A stretch of 64,000 bases of DNA, from contig CM077147.1 in assembly GCA_039583875.1 (NCBI GenBank), positions 109,786,124 through 109,850,123 of the forward strand, read 5' to 3'. The notes beneath the pieces are model-generated. The model was not told the origin of the DNA. It saw only the letters and a program-made list of their open reading frames with translations, and did not search any database. Below are positions 11,905-23,500 of this stretch, piece by piece; the stretch's first letter is position 1; every line of letters starts with the position of its first letter. The stretch comes from Platanthera guangdongensis. Lineage: Eukaryota > Streptophyta > Magnoliopsida > Asparagales > Orchidaceae. Made by a program: the position numbers and the translations under genes.

Positions 11905-12110
11905 TACTACATAGACAGATTATCAGCAGTGATGATAGCTTTGTTACCTGAGTAAGCTTGCCGAGAAGAGAACTTCGACTTGTATCCGGTGAGGTGATGA
12001 CCACACTCGAAGTCTACGATCCACTCGTCGTTGAAGTCGACAGCAGACAAAGAACGGACACAAGTGCCCGTCATGAAAGGTCTACCCCATCCAGCTTATT
12101 CAGTGCTCAA
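11905..12110 (-). pseudogene. Copia-1 protease, active site lost
   Basis: The Copia protease block normally reads WIVDSGCSNHMTG. Here the minus strand at about 12030-11985 gives WIVDFECGHHLTG, so the catalytic DSG has become DFE. The aspartate is kept but the Ser-Gly pair is gone, so no activity is expected. Confidence 0.75.
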
Positions 12111-12965
12111 GCAAGCTTCCTCCTTGCTTGCAGCATGCCCAGGCTGCAATTCGACCTTGCAGTCACGCTTGAAGTGTCCTCGCTGAAGACACCTGTAGCA
12201 CTTCAAGTTCTTCTTCCAATCCTTCTTAGGATCAGCACTCCTCTATGGATGATTAGAAGTTGAAGGCTCATTTTTAGCAGTAGGATTCTTCTTCTTTCCT
12301 TCCCATCTCTTCTTCTTCTTCTTGTCTGTGAATAGTGCTTCACTACCTCCTTTAGAGATAGTCACTCCTGCCATCTGTCTAAACAATCTTTCCTACGAAG
12401 CAAGCAGGTTCTCAAGCTCCAGTAGAGATGGTTGAGTTGCCCAGCCTTGCACCGAGGTTACAAAGGCAACATACTCCTTTCTTAAGCTACGGATAATGTG
12501 CCTTTTCAACTTGGCCTCAGAGATCGGCTCATCAGGATCAAGCGCTGATATCTCTGCACATAGACTCTTCATCTTTAAGAAGAACTTAGAGATAGTCAGG
12601 TCTCCTTAAGTTGTGCTAGCCAACTAATTCTCCAAGAACTATAGCCTTGCTACATTCTTCCTGTTGAACAACCCATCAATAGTTGTCCATATGTCAGCAG
12701 CTGACTCACATCCAATGATGTGATCGAACAACTCTGGTGAAACATCCCTCTTCAGAGTAAACTCCGCCTTTACGTTAGTTTTCCTCCAGACCCTCACCTG
12801 CTCAGTAATCCCAAAAGCAACTATAACTTCCTGCCCGTCGTCACCACCGACGACCTCCCATATCTCCTCGCCACGAAGAAAATTCTTCATGCACAACTTC
12901 CACTTTTTAAAGTTAGTCATCGTCAAGAGTTCAATACCCAGACCTCTTGCATAGTTCCCTTCCAT
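12111..12965 (-). pseudogene. Copia-1 gag
   Basis: The likely start is the ATG at 12965 (MEGNYARG), about 75 bp after the primer site. The N-terminal part has NFKKWKLCMKNFLRGEEIWE and ends at 12639 (DGLFNRKNVARL). Further down, an intact CCHC zinc knuckle, CYRCLQRGHFKRDC, lies at 12200-12159. Between them, 12400-12640 is shifted out of frame and broken by stops. Gag forms the particle shell and binds RNA. Confidence 0.85.
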
Positions 12966-13040
12966 TGCAGTAGCCTTGGTTAAGCTTTCAGAAGCACAGA
13001 GCAACAATACAAGTTGATCACCGCTCAAGCAACTGAACCT

Positions 13041-13053
13041 GGCTCTGATACCA
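13041..13053 (-). other. Primer binding site of Copia-1
   Basis: The minus strand reads TGGTATCAGAGCC immediately next to the 5' LTR end. It is a perfect match to the initiator-Met tRNA primer sequence. Confidence 0.88.
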
Positions 13054-14474
13054 TGTTGAATTTTCTCAAAATGGTCAACGAGATAGCCTAATGCCAAGTT
13101 AATATCCTTAGAACTATTAAGATCACACCTTGATCGTGCAGAAACCAGGAAAGCAAGCTCAATCAACCAAATTCAACCACAGGGGCAAGGAGATCAAATA
13201 TTCTTTTATTTCTTCTTTACAAAGCGAGGTATACATGGAGAGACTTGGTTTCGCCAGTACACATGAATATAGGAAAAAATCACAAGTCAAAAAATTCGAG
13301 CGGACAAAACTAGAGACCGCCGAGACCGCCTAGTCAGCCAAATCGCCGAGGCCGCCCAAACTGCTGCTACTGCTAGAAGACGAATAGAACAAGGAGTACG
13401 CCGAGACCGCGAGGTCGTGCGGACGGACCATTTTTCGCTGACTACTACAAGCCGCTGCTGAACTGAGGAACAGACCGCCTAGACCACCATGTACGACAGA
13501 CAGGTTATTGAACTTGGAAATGTTGAAGCAGACAAAACTGACAAGCCGTCCACACGACCTGCTGAAATCGCTGATTGAAACCGCACCCTTCACTGATGCT
13601 GACCGCAGTCAAGCCAAACTCCGGGCTCCTCAGTGTTAGCCGCACAACCTGCAAACAACAAACAGTTATCTCTGCACAACTCATGCAGACAACAAAAACC
13701 AGACCGCAACAAGTAACCATGCCCTCACTTACTGTTCACTCAGTTACTGTGGAAGTTCCGAGGGGGTCTAATTATAGGTGAGGTGAGGAGTGTGGGACCA
13801 CCCTAGTGAATAGAGTCACCGCCCCAGCTTGCGCGCTAACACAACCCAGTCTGCCAAATCCACAACGACTTGGCCAGACTTCAAACCTCCAGGGGCCAGG
13901 TCAAAGACAGTCCGTTATTATGCAGACACATTGCCAGCCCGCTCAACACAGGCACAGTGCCAGTCCGCCCAATGCAAGCATAGCTCCAGATTGCCACTCA
14001 AAATAGAACGCGTACACAACCACAACTTATGCTGCACCTGTACGCAACTCAACACAGCACGCGGACATAGCCACAATATATGCTGCATCAGTCCGCACAC
14101 TGTACGCGGACAAAGAGGCAGTCCGCACAGCTCGATAACAATACCACCGCCCTCTACGAGTCCACGACCAACAGGCAGTCCGCCCGGTCAATAGTGGACT
14201 TTGCGGACTCTCCGGACACCATGGACTTATCACAGAAAATGATCAAGTCCAGTAGCACATCATGCAATTAGCGCGAGCACGGCGGACACAGAAGACCCAG
14301 ACCGCCAATCAGCAGGACAATCCACCACAAGGATGTGAAACATCCATCGAAACATGGAGAGCTCGGCAAGAACAAAGGCCCATCTCCAAAGCCAGTCCAC
14401 AAATGCGGACTCCACGGATGCAAAAGACAAGTCCGACAACACACCGCAGATATAACTTCCAATCCACTCGGTTA
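13054..14474 (-). repeat. 5' LTR of Copia-1, inner part
   Basis: The LTR starts TGTTGAATTTTC next to the primer site and runs to the GGTTA target site of element A at 14470-14474. It continues at 55593-55899, giving an LTR of about 1.73 kb. The stretch 13310-14460 is rich in AGACCGC and AGTCCGC motifs on either strand. A possible TATA (TATAATTA on the minus strand, about 13767-13776) would fit its promoter, but weakly. No gene is present; the short frames here are chance. Confidence 0.85.
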
Positions 14475-14654
14475 TGTTGGATCCCTAGTTAGATTTGGGC
14501 TAGGTTCACTAAATTAGGATGTCTGACCCAACATGTATAGCCAGTGTCATGATTGTGTCCTAGAGTCTAGGCCATGTCCTTAGAGTCAACACCACATATA
14601 CCAGCCATCAACAGACTGCAAAAGACTCAAGACTTAGAGAAATATCAAAGACTC

Positions 14655-15456
14655 GGAAAATGTGTTCGACGTTCGTCGAACTCGGGTCGACGAAAGCCGT
14701 GCTCAGCTCGACAAACTTAGAGAGAATTCTCTGAGCTGAGCTCGACGAAGTTGAATCTCAGGTCGTCGAAATCCAGAGTATACTTCAACACCAAGTCCTG
14801 AATTCTTCACACTTAACTCCAGTTGATGAACTTAGTTCTCAGGTCGACGAACTTAGTTCTCAGGTCGACGATCTCTGGATATTCTACTTCAACATCTTAT
14901 TCCAGAAACATCCAAGTATTTGAAGTCCAACTTCACACTCCAGTCGACGAAGTTAGAATATCAGCTCGACGAATTTGGATCTTAGTTGGATGATTTTTGG
15001 ATCATCTACTTCAACACTATAAGACCAGAAACAACTAAGTATTCTAAGTCCAGAATCACACTCCAGTCGACGAATTGACCTTCTCAGCTCGACGAACTTA
15101 GACCACAGACTTGACAAGATTTATCAAGTAATAGTTAGAAGTTCTCAGCTCGACGAAACTAGTTCTCAGGTCAATGAACCCAATTTTGAGGTCGACGATT
15201 TCTGGACACATTACTTCAACATTCTTGACTTCAACATTCCAAGAAAAATGGAATTCTGTTATTAGGTCGACAAAGTCATATTCTCAGCTCAATGAACTTG
15301 ATGCACAGAATTTAAAGGTTTCAGAGAAAGCAGTTCTGTCCTTAGGTCGCTAATCTTGGATCTTAGCTCGACGAACAAAGATTATCTGGTCGACGAACTT
15401 GACTTCTCTACTCGACGAACTTTGGACATAGATCGATGAATTCTGCTCAACGAATT
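14655..15456. repeat. TCGACGAA motif array in the A LTR
   Basis: Variants of TCGACGAA and its complement TTCGTCGA occur by eye some 20-25 times in 800 bp, often preceded by CTCAG, as in CTCAGCTCGACGAA and CTCAGGTCGACGA. Spacing is irregular, roughly 15-60 bp. The copy at 53700-54490 in the 3' LTR matches. Many imperfect members differ by C-to-T or G-to-A. Confidence 0.85.
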
Positions 15457-15457
15457 C

Positions 15458-15464
15458 TATAAAG
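15458..15464 (+). promoter_or_regulatory. Probable LTR TATA box of A
   Basis: TATAAAG lies just after the last array member and about 980 bp into the LTR, a fitting place for the U3/R boundary. The 3' LTR has the changed form TGTAAAG near 54502. Confidence 0.55.
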
Positions 15465-16523
15465 TTCCATAGTTAGAAATTTCCCTCCCTCTGTCATTTT
15501 TCTATTGCAATAATTCCTGAGTAATCAATACATAAATATTCTCTAAATATTACTGTTAGAAGCAAGCATTGATTACGGTCTTCATCAGGATTATTGCCGG
15601 CTGTTTTTCCATGGGACAGTTGGGGAGATCAATCAATGCAAATATTCTCCAGGCCGTCAGAATTCAATGCAGAAAGGAATTCAAATTTCAAAAGGAAAAT
15701 TATATGGAAAATATAAAAGGGATTTCCTTCATCTCTCTCGAGAGAATGCAGAGAATATAGAAAACACACAGAAAATATACAAAATACTGAGCTCCAAGGG
15801 CAACAATACTGCCAAGAGACAAGAATCCATAGCCCTTGACCAGAGAAAAGAACAGTAAGGTGAAGAAGAAGAACATACATTCAAGTTCAAGAGTCTTCTT
15901 TCTTCTACATCCCAGGAATCTTCAAAGGACAACAAATATTTTATCTGTCAAGAAGTTCCTGGAGTTCATCTGGTCAAAGCAAAAGTCTGAAGACCTATCA
16001 CCCTGCAGCAAAGCTTCAACTTCCTGAACCATTCAATATCTCAGGGGGAGCTCTTTGCTAAAAGCAATATCCACAAAAGTCTTCTCAGTTGTATCTGAGA
16101 AAGAGAAGACAAAATCACTCTCTTATCCACCACTGTATAAAGGGTTCTTAACTCGCTTCAAAAGTTATTCCTGGTTGCAAGTCACCTGACCAAAGACTTG
16201 TGGTTTGGTTTTTGAGCACTTGATCAAAAGCTCATTGGTGGCAGTCACCTGATCAAAAACCTGAGTGGATTCCTACCATGGTGGTAGAAGAGTGGATGTA
16301 CCCAAGTTTAGTGGAACCACTATAAAATTCTTGTGTTGTCTGGGTTGCTCTTTTTCTTTTGTTCTTGTTGTGGCTATGATAACTAAGTTATTGTGTTTGT
16401 GTTTTTAATTTAATTCCTGCAACACTAGAACTAGATTGAATTAGTTAGAAAAATTTAATAAATCCTAAATACTCTATTCATCCCCCCTCTAGAGTATTTC
16501 AGATCTAACCCCTAGCTTTCAAT

Positions 16524-16535
16524 TGGTATCAGAGC
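16524..16535 (+). other. Primer binding site of A
   Basis: TGGTATCAGAGC lies two bases after the LTR end and matches the initiator-Met tRNA primer. Confidence 0.92.
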
Positions 16536-16624
16536 TTGGTTCTTTTGGTTATACAAGCTAACCCTTGAACCAAAGATCCTGAGTTAGATCTGCTTTTTAT
16601 TTTTGTTAGATTTTTATTCACAAC

Positions 16625-18228
16625 ATGGCACAGAACAAGGACTCTACAAGCACCAGACCTCTAGTTGTCAATCTAAATACGTTTGCCATCTGGAAGGCAA
16701 GAATTAAGTTATATATGAATTCTATTGATGAGGATATCTACAATTCTATCTTAACAGGTCATCCACGAGCTACTGCCTCTACATCTACAGTAGCTTCAAG
16801 CACAAATACAGTTCCACCACCTGAGTGGACTGAAGCTCAGAAGAAAGCAAAGGTTGCTGATGCCAAGGCCATGAACATTCTTGCCCAAACCATGTCAGAT
16901 GACATTTTTCTGAAAGTGGCTGAATGCACATCAGCCAAGTCCATCTAGGATTCTCTAAATCAAATGGTGGCTGGATTTACTGATGAAAGAAACGATAGAA
17001 GATCCAACCTCATATCACAATATGAGAATTTCAAGAAGGAGGAAACTGAATTAGTTGCAGATATGTACAATAGGCTTAGCTCAATCATCAATGAGCTAAA
17101 AACCTTGAACAAGTACATCACCCTCACTAAGGTGAATGATAAAATCCTCATGTGCTTCCCAAGCTCATGGGATTCAAGTATCTGGCCAATCAAGGAGGCC
17201 AGGAGCCTAAATGAGATTTCCACAGAATCTCTCTTAGGAAAGCTCAAGTCTTCTGAGCAGTTCATAAAATCCAGAGAAGCAGCTGAGTAGAGAACACCTC
17301 CTCCAGCAAGGAAGGAGCACAACATAGTTTTAAAGCTGTTGAAAAAGCCGAAGCCTCAACTATGAATGAAGAGCTGATGAGTATCTTTGCCAAGAGATTC
17401 TATAAAATGGCAAGGAAGGATTTCAGAAGAAAGTCATCCAGGCAGGATGACAAGCCAAGGTATGACAAAACCCCCACTAAAGAAGTGGTTTGCTTTGGCT
17501 GCAGGAAACCTGGACACTTCATCTTAGAGTGTCCAAAAAATCAAAAGAAGGAAAAGAGAAGAGAGAAGGACTCTAGAAGACAGAAAAGCAGCAGACCTTC
17601 CTCCAGCATATACAATAAGAAGGAGAAAGGCTTTGTAGCTGAAAGCTGGAGTGAAACTGAGGATGAATCCACATCCTCTAGCTGCAGTGAAGAAGAAGAA
17701 GAGGCAACGGCCAAAGAAGTATGCCTCATGTCCAATGATGCCTCCAAGAGTCATTCAGATGAAGAAGAGTCTGATAATGAAGAAGCTTCAGAAACAGAAG
17801 CTGATCAGGTTCTTTTATCCTTTGATTATAATTCTGATGATTTTAAAATTGAGTTTAAAACAATGTTCATAGATTTAATAAATTCCGAAACGGAAATCAA
17901 GGCACTTAGGGAAAAATTATCAAACCAGGAAAACATCATCTCTGAAAACATCAAGTTAAAAGAAGAACTAATATCAGCTAATAAACAAATTGACCCTTTA
18001 AAAATAGAACTATGTGAGGCCAAACAACTTGAGGAATCTCTCAATGGGAGAAGCCTTAAGCTGATGGATATTACAAGCATAGTCAGTGCCAGACTAAATG
18101 ACAAGCTGGGCTTGGGTGCATCATCAAGTTTGCCCCCCATTATTACGAAGAATATTTTATCAACCCACATCAAATTTGTTTCTGCTAAGGGCAAAGAAAT
18201 AATAAACCATAAACAAACTACAGAATAA
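16625..18228 (+). pseudogene. A gag
   Basis: The ATG at 16625 (MAQNKDST) follows the primer site by 90 bp. The N-terminal domain has FAIWKARIKLYMNSID and runs into a TAG at 16946, where the family has Trp (SIWDSL). A second TAG is at 17288. A frame change between 17291 and 17361 leads to the third segment, which has the zinc knuckle CFGCRKPGHFILEC near 17488-17530. After that come Ser/Glu-rich stretches and a long coiled-coil-like tail (EIKALREKLSNQENI) ending at 18228. Three lesions in 1.6 kb make it non-functional. Confidence 0.88.
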
Positions 18229-18640
18229 ATGCACAAATTAAAAGAACAACATAACAGAAACCAGAACATAAGTAAAAACAAAGTTCAGCAGATTTCATCG
18301 AACTCAGATCGATAAAATGTGGTCAATTTTTCGAACTCAAGTCGACAAACGCTGAATGCAAATTTATATAATAATCATTTATCTTACTGCGATCGACGAA
18401 CTTTGTATGGTTCGTCGAGCAGATATCGATGAACATGGGGACATAAAATGAACTTGTTCATTCTTTGAGCAGAGATCGATGATCTGATCCCATTTCGTCG
18501 AACTATGTTTGACGAACTCACAATAATTCATCGAACCCAGTCAGACTTAACAAAAACTATAATTATAACACCAACTCAAATCAAACTAAGAAACCATTTA
18601 ACCCACTTACAGATTGGACAATACATCCAAGAAGATATCA
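18229..18640 (+). repeat. A gag-pol junction carrying a TCGACGAA-type array
   Basis: Between the gag stop and the protease lies an AT-rich stretch with about ten TCGACGAA-like elements (18295-18540), in the same style as the LTR array. In the protease frame it reads with several stops until about 18550, after which the frame opens into a polar linker. C has no such array at this place. It may be an insertion into the polyprotein frame or a noncoding module. Confidence 0.65.
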
Positions 18641-19196
18641 TCCATTAGAATATAAATCACAACCTGAGTATTCTGTGATATCCAGCTTTTCTTATCAACA
18701 ATATAGAGGACCCAAGGTAACCTGGGTCAAGAACAACTAACTGTTTACATTGCAGGAAAAGGGATGTCCAGTGATTAATCAAACATAGTACCTGGACAGT
18801 GGATGCTCTAAGCACATGATTGGCAGCAAGGACAACGTAATCAACTACAAGTCCAAGCTGAGACCAAAGGTTATCTTTGGTGACTCAAAGTGTGGCCAAT
18901 CTAAATGCTATGGAGAAGTAAGGATTTGAGCAGTCACATTCAAGAAGGTGACTTATGTAAAAGGACTCAAGCATAACATTATCTCAATAAGCCAATTATG
19001 TGATGAAGGTTATCAGGTACATTTCAATTCAAAAACTTGTATTATTTCTAATAAAGAAAAATAAAATGTTTTATTTCGAAATAGACATGGAAACATTTAT
19101 TTAGTTGATTTCTATTCTGCCAATTCAGATATTTGTTTGTTTAATATAATTTGCAATCAAAATGAGTTATGACATAAAAGGCTAAGACATGTTAAC
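18641..19196 (+). pseudogene. A protease and pre-integrase segment
   Basis: The protease active site YLDSGCSKHMIG is intact at about 18789-18824. The family block VKGLKHNIISISQLCDEGY follows near 18960-19010, then the GAG-pre-integrase region (HGNIYLVDFYSA). TAG, TGA and TAA codons near 18786, 18928 and 19062 interrupt it. The protease would cut the polyprotein. Confidence 0.82.
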
Positions 19197-20430
19197 ATGA
19201 AAAATATTGCTAGGCTATATAAAGATAACCTTGTGAGAGGTTTACCTTCTGGTCCCTACAAGAAGGAAGGCTTTTGCACGGCTTGTCAACTAGGCAAGCA
19301 AACTAAATCTAGCTTTAAGTTAGTTAATAAAAGTGATTCACCTAGGATTTTGTATTTGCTACATATGGATCTATTTGGACCGATTGTTGTACAAAACCTA
19401 GGAGGAAAATCCTATACTTTAGTTATTTTTGATGACTTCTTAAGGTTCACTTGGGTGTTCTTTCTGAGATCTAAGTCCGATACTTTTAAAGTTCTTACAG
19501 ATTTTCTCAGGACCATACAGATTGAGTACTCTACTCATGTTGCATTGATCAAAAGTGATCATAGTACAGAGTTTGAGTCTCTTCTTATGCATGAGTTCTG
19601 TGAGAAGGAAGGTATCATGCACTGCTTCTCAGCTCCTAGAACTCCCTAAAAAAATGGGGTAGCTGAAAGGACAAATAGGACCATAATTGAAGCTGCAGGC
19701 ACATTACTTGCAGATTCTTACATGCCCCTATCTTTTGGGTGGAGGCTGTAGGCACATCAAATTATGTACTGAATAGAAGTTTGATACATAAATTAAAGAA
19801 CAAGATTCCCTATGAATTATATAAAGAGAAGAAACCTAAAATCACCTATTTTAAAGTATTTGGATGTGTATGTTATATACATAATAACAATAAAAATACA
19901 TTAGAAAGTTTGAAGCTAAGGCTGAAGAGGGAATTTTTCTAGGATATTCCCAAGTAAGCAAAGCTTATAGGTTATTTAATAATTCATCTTTAAAAATTGA
20001 AGAATCAATTCACGTTACTTTTGATGAGGCTAACATGTCTTGCAAGAAGAAAGAGATTTCTACCAGTAATCCTTTGCAGGTACCTCACTTGTGTGAGAAA
20101 TTAGATGGACTAAACCTCACTCAAGAAGCTCCAACGCATCCTTCTCCACAAGTTGATGAAGATAGTGAAGAAGAAAGCACTGAAGTGACTGAACTTTATC
20201 CAACAACAAAAATAATTCCACAAGAGGAATTAAATACAAATGTTGTTGCTGAACCAACTCCACCCACTGAACTTCTCACACTAAGGGATCACCCTAGATC
20301 CCTAGTGATTGGAGACATAATAGTAGGTGTACAGACAAGTCATCAACTTAACCAGGACTTGATGCATGCCTGTTTTCTCTCTCAAGTTGAGCCTCAATCC
20401 ATACATGATGCTGAGCAAGATCCCCACTAG
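19197..20430 (+). pseudogene. A integrase and linker
   Basis: The zinc-binding half shows KEGFCTACQLGKQTKSSF. The core shows LYLLHMDLFGPI, LVIFDDFLRFTWVFFLRSK and IKSDHSTEFES. At 19648 the family PQQNGVAER block carries a TAA in place of a CAA. The frame resumes with NYVLNRSLIHKLKNKIPYEL and VFGCVCYIHN (19739-19942). It is shifted again near 19940, then has the acidic linker 20035-20430, which ends in a TAG where the family has Trp before IIAMQEEL. Confidence 0.87.
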
Positions 20431-21924
20431 ATCATTGCAATGCAAGAGGAACTCAATGAGTTTGAGAGATGTAGAGTTTGGGATTTGGTTCCAAGACCAA
20501 AAGAATACCCAGTCATTGGAACCAAATGGGTATATAGAAATAAACTAGATGCCCAAGGTGCTATTGTGAGGAACAAGGCCAAGCTTGTTGCTCAAGGATA
20601 TAGGCAAGAAGAAGGCATAGACTATGATCAGACATTTGCACTAGATGCAAGATTAGAGGAAATTAGAATCTTTCTTGCCTATGCTGCCTATAAGAAGTTC
20701 AAGGTATATCAGATGGATGTAAAGAGTACTTTTCTGAATGGAGTACTAAAAGAAGAAGTCTATGTTGAACAACCTCCAGGTTTCATCTCTCTAACCCATC
20801 CTTATCATGTATTTAAATTGCACAAAGCCCTCTATGGTCTAAAGCAAGCTCCAAGAGCTTGGTATGAGACCTTAGCTAGCTTTCTGTAAGAGCATGAATT
20901 CACTAGAGGCATAGTAGATAAAACAGTATTCACTAGACACCATAAGGATAAAATCTTGTTAGTACAAATCTATGTGGATGACATCATATATCGATCTACT
21001 CACTCTAAATTATGCAACAGGTTTTCTGACCTCATGCATTCTAAGTTTGAGATGAGTAGCATGGGTGAGCTCTCCTACTTCCTTGGCCTCCAAGTGAAGC
21101 AGCTACCTGATGACATCTTCATCTCCCAAGATAAGTATGCAAAAGAGCTTCTTAAGAAGTTTGGGATAGCTGATGCCTCCGCAATGAAAACACCTATGAC
21201 TACTAATGCTGTAATAGATTCTAATCCACATGGGAAACCTGTTGACCAGAAGTTATATAGGGGCATTGTTGGGTCCCTATTATATCTTACAGCTAGCAGA
21301 CCTGATATCTTGTTTGTCACATATTTTTGTACTAGGTTCCAAGTGAACCCTAAAGAATCTCACCTAATTTTTCTAAAAAGAAATTTGAGATATATAAAGA
21401 GTTGTCCCAGTCTAGTCCTGTGGTATCCTACTAAGTCAGAATTTGAGTTAACTGGATACTCAGATGTTGACTTTGCTGGATGCATGGTGGACAGAAAAAC
21501 TACCTCAAGAACCTGCCAGTTCTTTAGTATGAGATTAGTCTCTTGGTTTTGTAAGAAGCAGTCATCTGTGACCACATCAACTATTGAAGCAGAATATATA
21601 GCAGCTGGCAGTTGCTGTTCCCAGATGCTGTGGATCCAAAACCAACTCCTGTACTATGGTTTCAACTTAAATAATTCAACTCTCATATGTGATAACATAA
21701 GTGCTATAGCCATAGCACAGAATCCAGTCCATCACAGTAGGACTAAGTATATATATAATAAGCATCATTTCATTAGAGAGTGTGTAGACAAAAATAAAAT
21801 TAAACTTGTCTATATCTACACTGATTTACAAAGAGCTGATATTTTCACCAAACCTTTGGATGAAAGAAATCACATGTTCTTAATAAATCAACATGGAATG
21901 ATTAATGGAGAAGCCTTAGTTTAA
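20431..21924 (+). pseudogene. A reverse transcriptase and RNase H
   Basis: RT starts with [14 protein letters not shown] and continues with [24 protein letters not shown] and [13 protein letters not shown]. It has a TAA at 20887 and then the catalytic YVDDIIYRS near 20974. RNase H follows with GYSDVDFAGC, IEAEYIAAGSC and RADIFTKPLDE, ending at 21924. From 20890 to the end the frame is open, so this is the best preserved part of A. Confidence 0.92.
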
Positions 21925-22314
21925 TTTCTGTCTGCACTCGACGAATTTGCCAAAGTTCGGCGAACGGAGCTCGATGAACTGGGGAAAGTTCTTGAGATAT
22001 TCGTCGAACGGAGATCGACGAACTCTCTTTGAGTGAAGTCATTTTCATCGACCGGAGATCGATGAATCTACTTCAGAAAACTTTCATCAAACGGATCTCA
22101 ATGAAATGTCTTCAAATTTTCAGACTGAGCTCGACGAATTATTTAACTACAAATTATTTCGTCGACCTCAAATCGAAGAATTATTTTATTTTTCGTGGAG
22201 CGGAGTTTGTCGATTCATTTTCTGGAAAACCTTATATCTAGGTTTTTTCGACCTCCATCCCGCGGTTTCAGTTCCTTTGTACTTGATTGTCGTTTTTCTC
22301 TTGCAGGTGCTCTA
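21925..22314 (+). promoter_or_regulatory. Spacer upstream of A aORF3: motif array and TATA-like site
   Basis: About ten TCGACGAA/TCGATGAA elements at 21938-22215 repeat the LTR motif. They are followed by TTATATCTAGGTTTT at about 22232-22246, which resembles the TTATAAATAGGTTTT site at the same place in C. Just before the ATG at 22315 is TTTTTCTCTTGCAG, a good splice-acceptor-like tract. The order of array, TATA-like site and ATG copies that of the LTR. Promoter activity is inferred. Confidence 0.55.
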
Positions 22315-22621
22315 ATGGCGATTCCAGCAGGAAATCTTGCGGCAATCAAATTCGACACTGGTTTGATGTCAATTTCGATTCCTTCCAGCATTCGTACCCA
22401 ATCTTTCTTGAAATACTGCAACTACTTGAAGATCAGAAATTGAAGAATCTGTTGTCCACTAGGATAAAGATATCTGCCACTGAGATCAGAGAATGGGTCT
22501 ATACCTCCTCCACCACAGATGAGAACACTATGATAGGGACAGTATCGGGTAATGCTATTTCTCTTACTCCCGCCGTCCTTATGGAAATTTTTGGATTAAG
22601 TAATGGTGAAGAAGAATTAGA
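22315..22621 (+). pseudogene. A aORF3, first part (accessory frame)
   Basis: The ATG at 22315 opens a frame (MAIPAGNLAAIKFDTG) that changes frame near 22400. It then reads LEILQLLEDQKLKNLLSTRI and VSGNAISLTPAVLMEIFGLS up to the insertion of B at 22621. This part lines up with the start of the extra frame of C, where the matching blocks are VTLITETGLEYLVSEPIKI and VHGAKVKVTHKILRKVLHLP. The frame continues directly at 50638, after the TTAGA duplication. It has no signal peptide or membrane segment. Function is unknown; such frames in SIRE elements are often labelled env-like, but nothing here supports an envelope. Confidence 0.7.
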
Positions 22622-23315
22622 TGTAAGACCCCCCCCTTCTTTTTTTTTTCTTTTAAAACCATGGGGTCTTAGGCACAGAACCGCCATTTTGCGGTGACAC
22701 CTCCGCTACCGGGGAGGTCATCACTACAAAATGCCGATCCTGCCGGCCAAGTTGATCTCAACAGTAGCAAAGAATTAAAAGACAAGTCCACAAGAAATCA
22801 CATATAAAGTAAATATAATCTCCATGAAGGGAATGTCCACAAATATAATCAGAAATACTAAGAATCTTGGGCTCATGCCCAGTACATCAATGTGCTCACT
22901 ACAAATCTCTCATCGCGGAAGCACAACTAATATAACTAGTAGGGGCCATGACTCACAGTCCCTGTAGTCTGAATACCGTTACTAGACTGCCCCATCTCTA
23001 AGCGCGTCGACCTCCGGGTCTTCTCCTACATGCTGGGCTCCACGATTCCCTAAAATGATGTGGTTCGAAAATCGTTAGTCTAAAAGACTAAGTCCTATCA
23101 TCCCCCGCCCCTTCCCTCATGGAACCTAGGCACCGAGCAGGGAGGAGGAAAGGTGAGGACAAGAAGGTGGAGAATAGCAAATGATCAGATGGCGGCGGAA
23201 CTAAAGTAGCAGTCTAATGGTATATAAGGCAGTAATAATAGCATGGGAAATTAAGCAGGAAAAATAACCTTAACTTATGCGAAAACACATAAGTCGAGGG
23301 ATCTTTTGCAGGGCT

Positions 23316-23500
23316 CCTATCGTATAAAGATTCACATACCTATTTATACGATAAGGTGTCAGTTTTCTACAAAGCATACATATAAAGATTACTAAATTTA
23401 ACCTTAACTTATAAGCACGCACGCACGAACTTATAAACCAAGGGGTCATTTTGCAAGGCCTATTGTATAAAGCATCTCATAACGCTTTATACAATAGGTT
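23316..23500. other. Two AT-rich hairpins in the B LTR
   Basis: TATCGTATAAA at 23318-23328 pairs with TTTATACGATA at 23343-23353 (11 bp, 14-nt loop). About 100 bp on, CCTATTGTATAAAGC pairs perfectly with GCTTTATACAATAGG (23459-23498, 15 bp, 10-nt loop). The two resemble each other, so one is probably a diverged duplicate. The right LTR keeps the first (46166-46208) but has lost the second. Confidence 0.7.

Larger units (their letters stand above)
14475..16521 (+). repeat. 5' LTR of A
   Basis: This is the direct repeat of 53518-55587. U3 carries the TCGACGAA array (14655-15456), followed by a TATA box. The U5 end has TCTAGAGTATTTCAGATC and closes with TTTCA, two bases before the primer site. 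Confidence 0.93.

Noticed and set aside
13829..14517. Several overlapping 60-120 codon frames on both strands
   Set aside because: They lie in the Copia-1 LTR and start of A, overlap each other in different frames and show no family motif. High GC content explains the openness.
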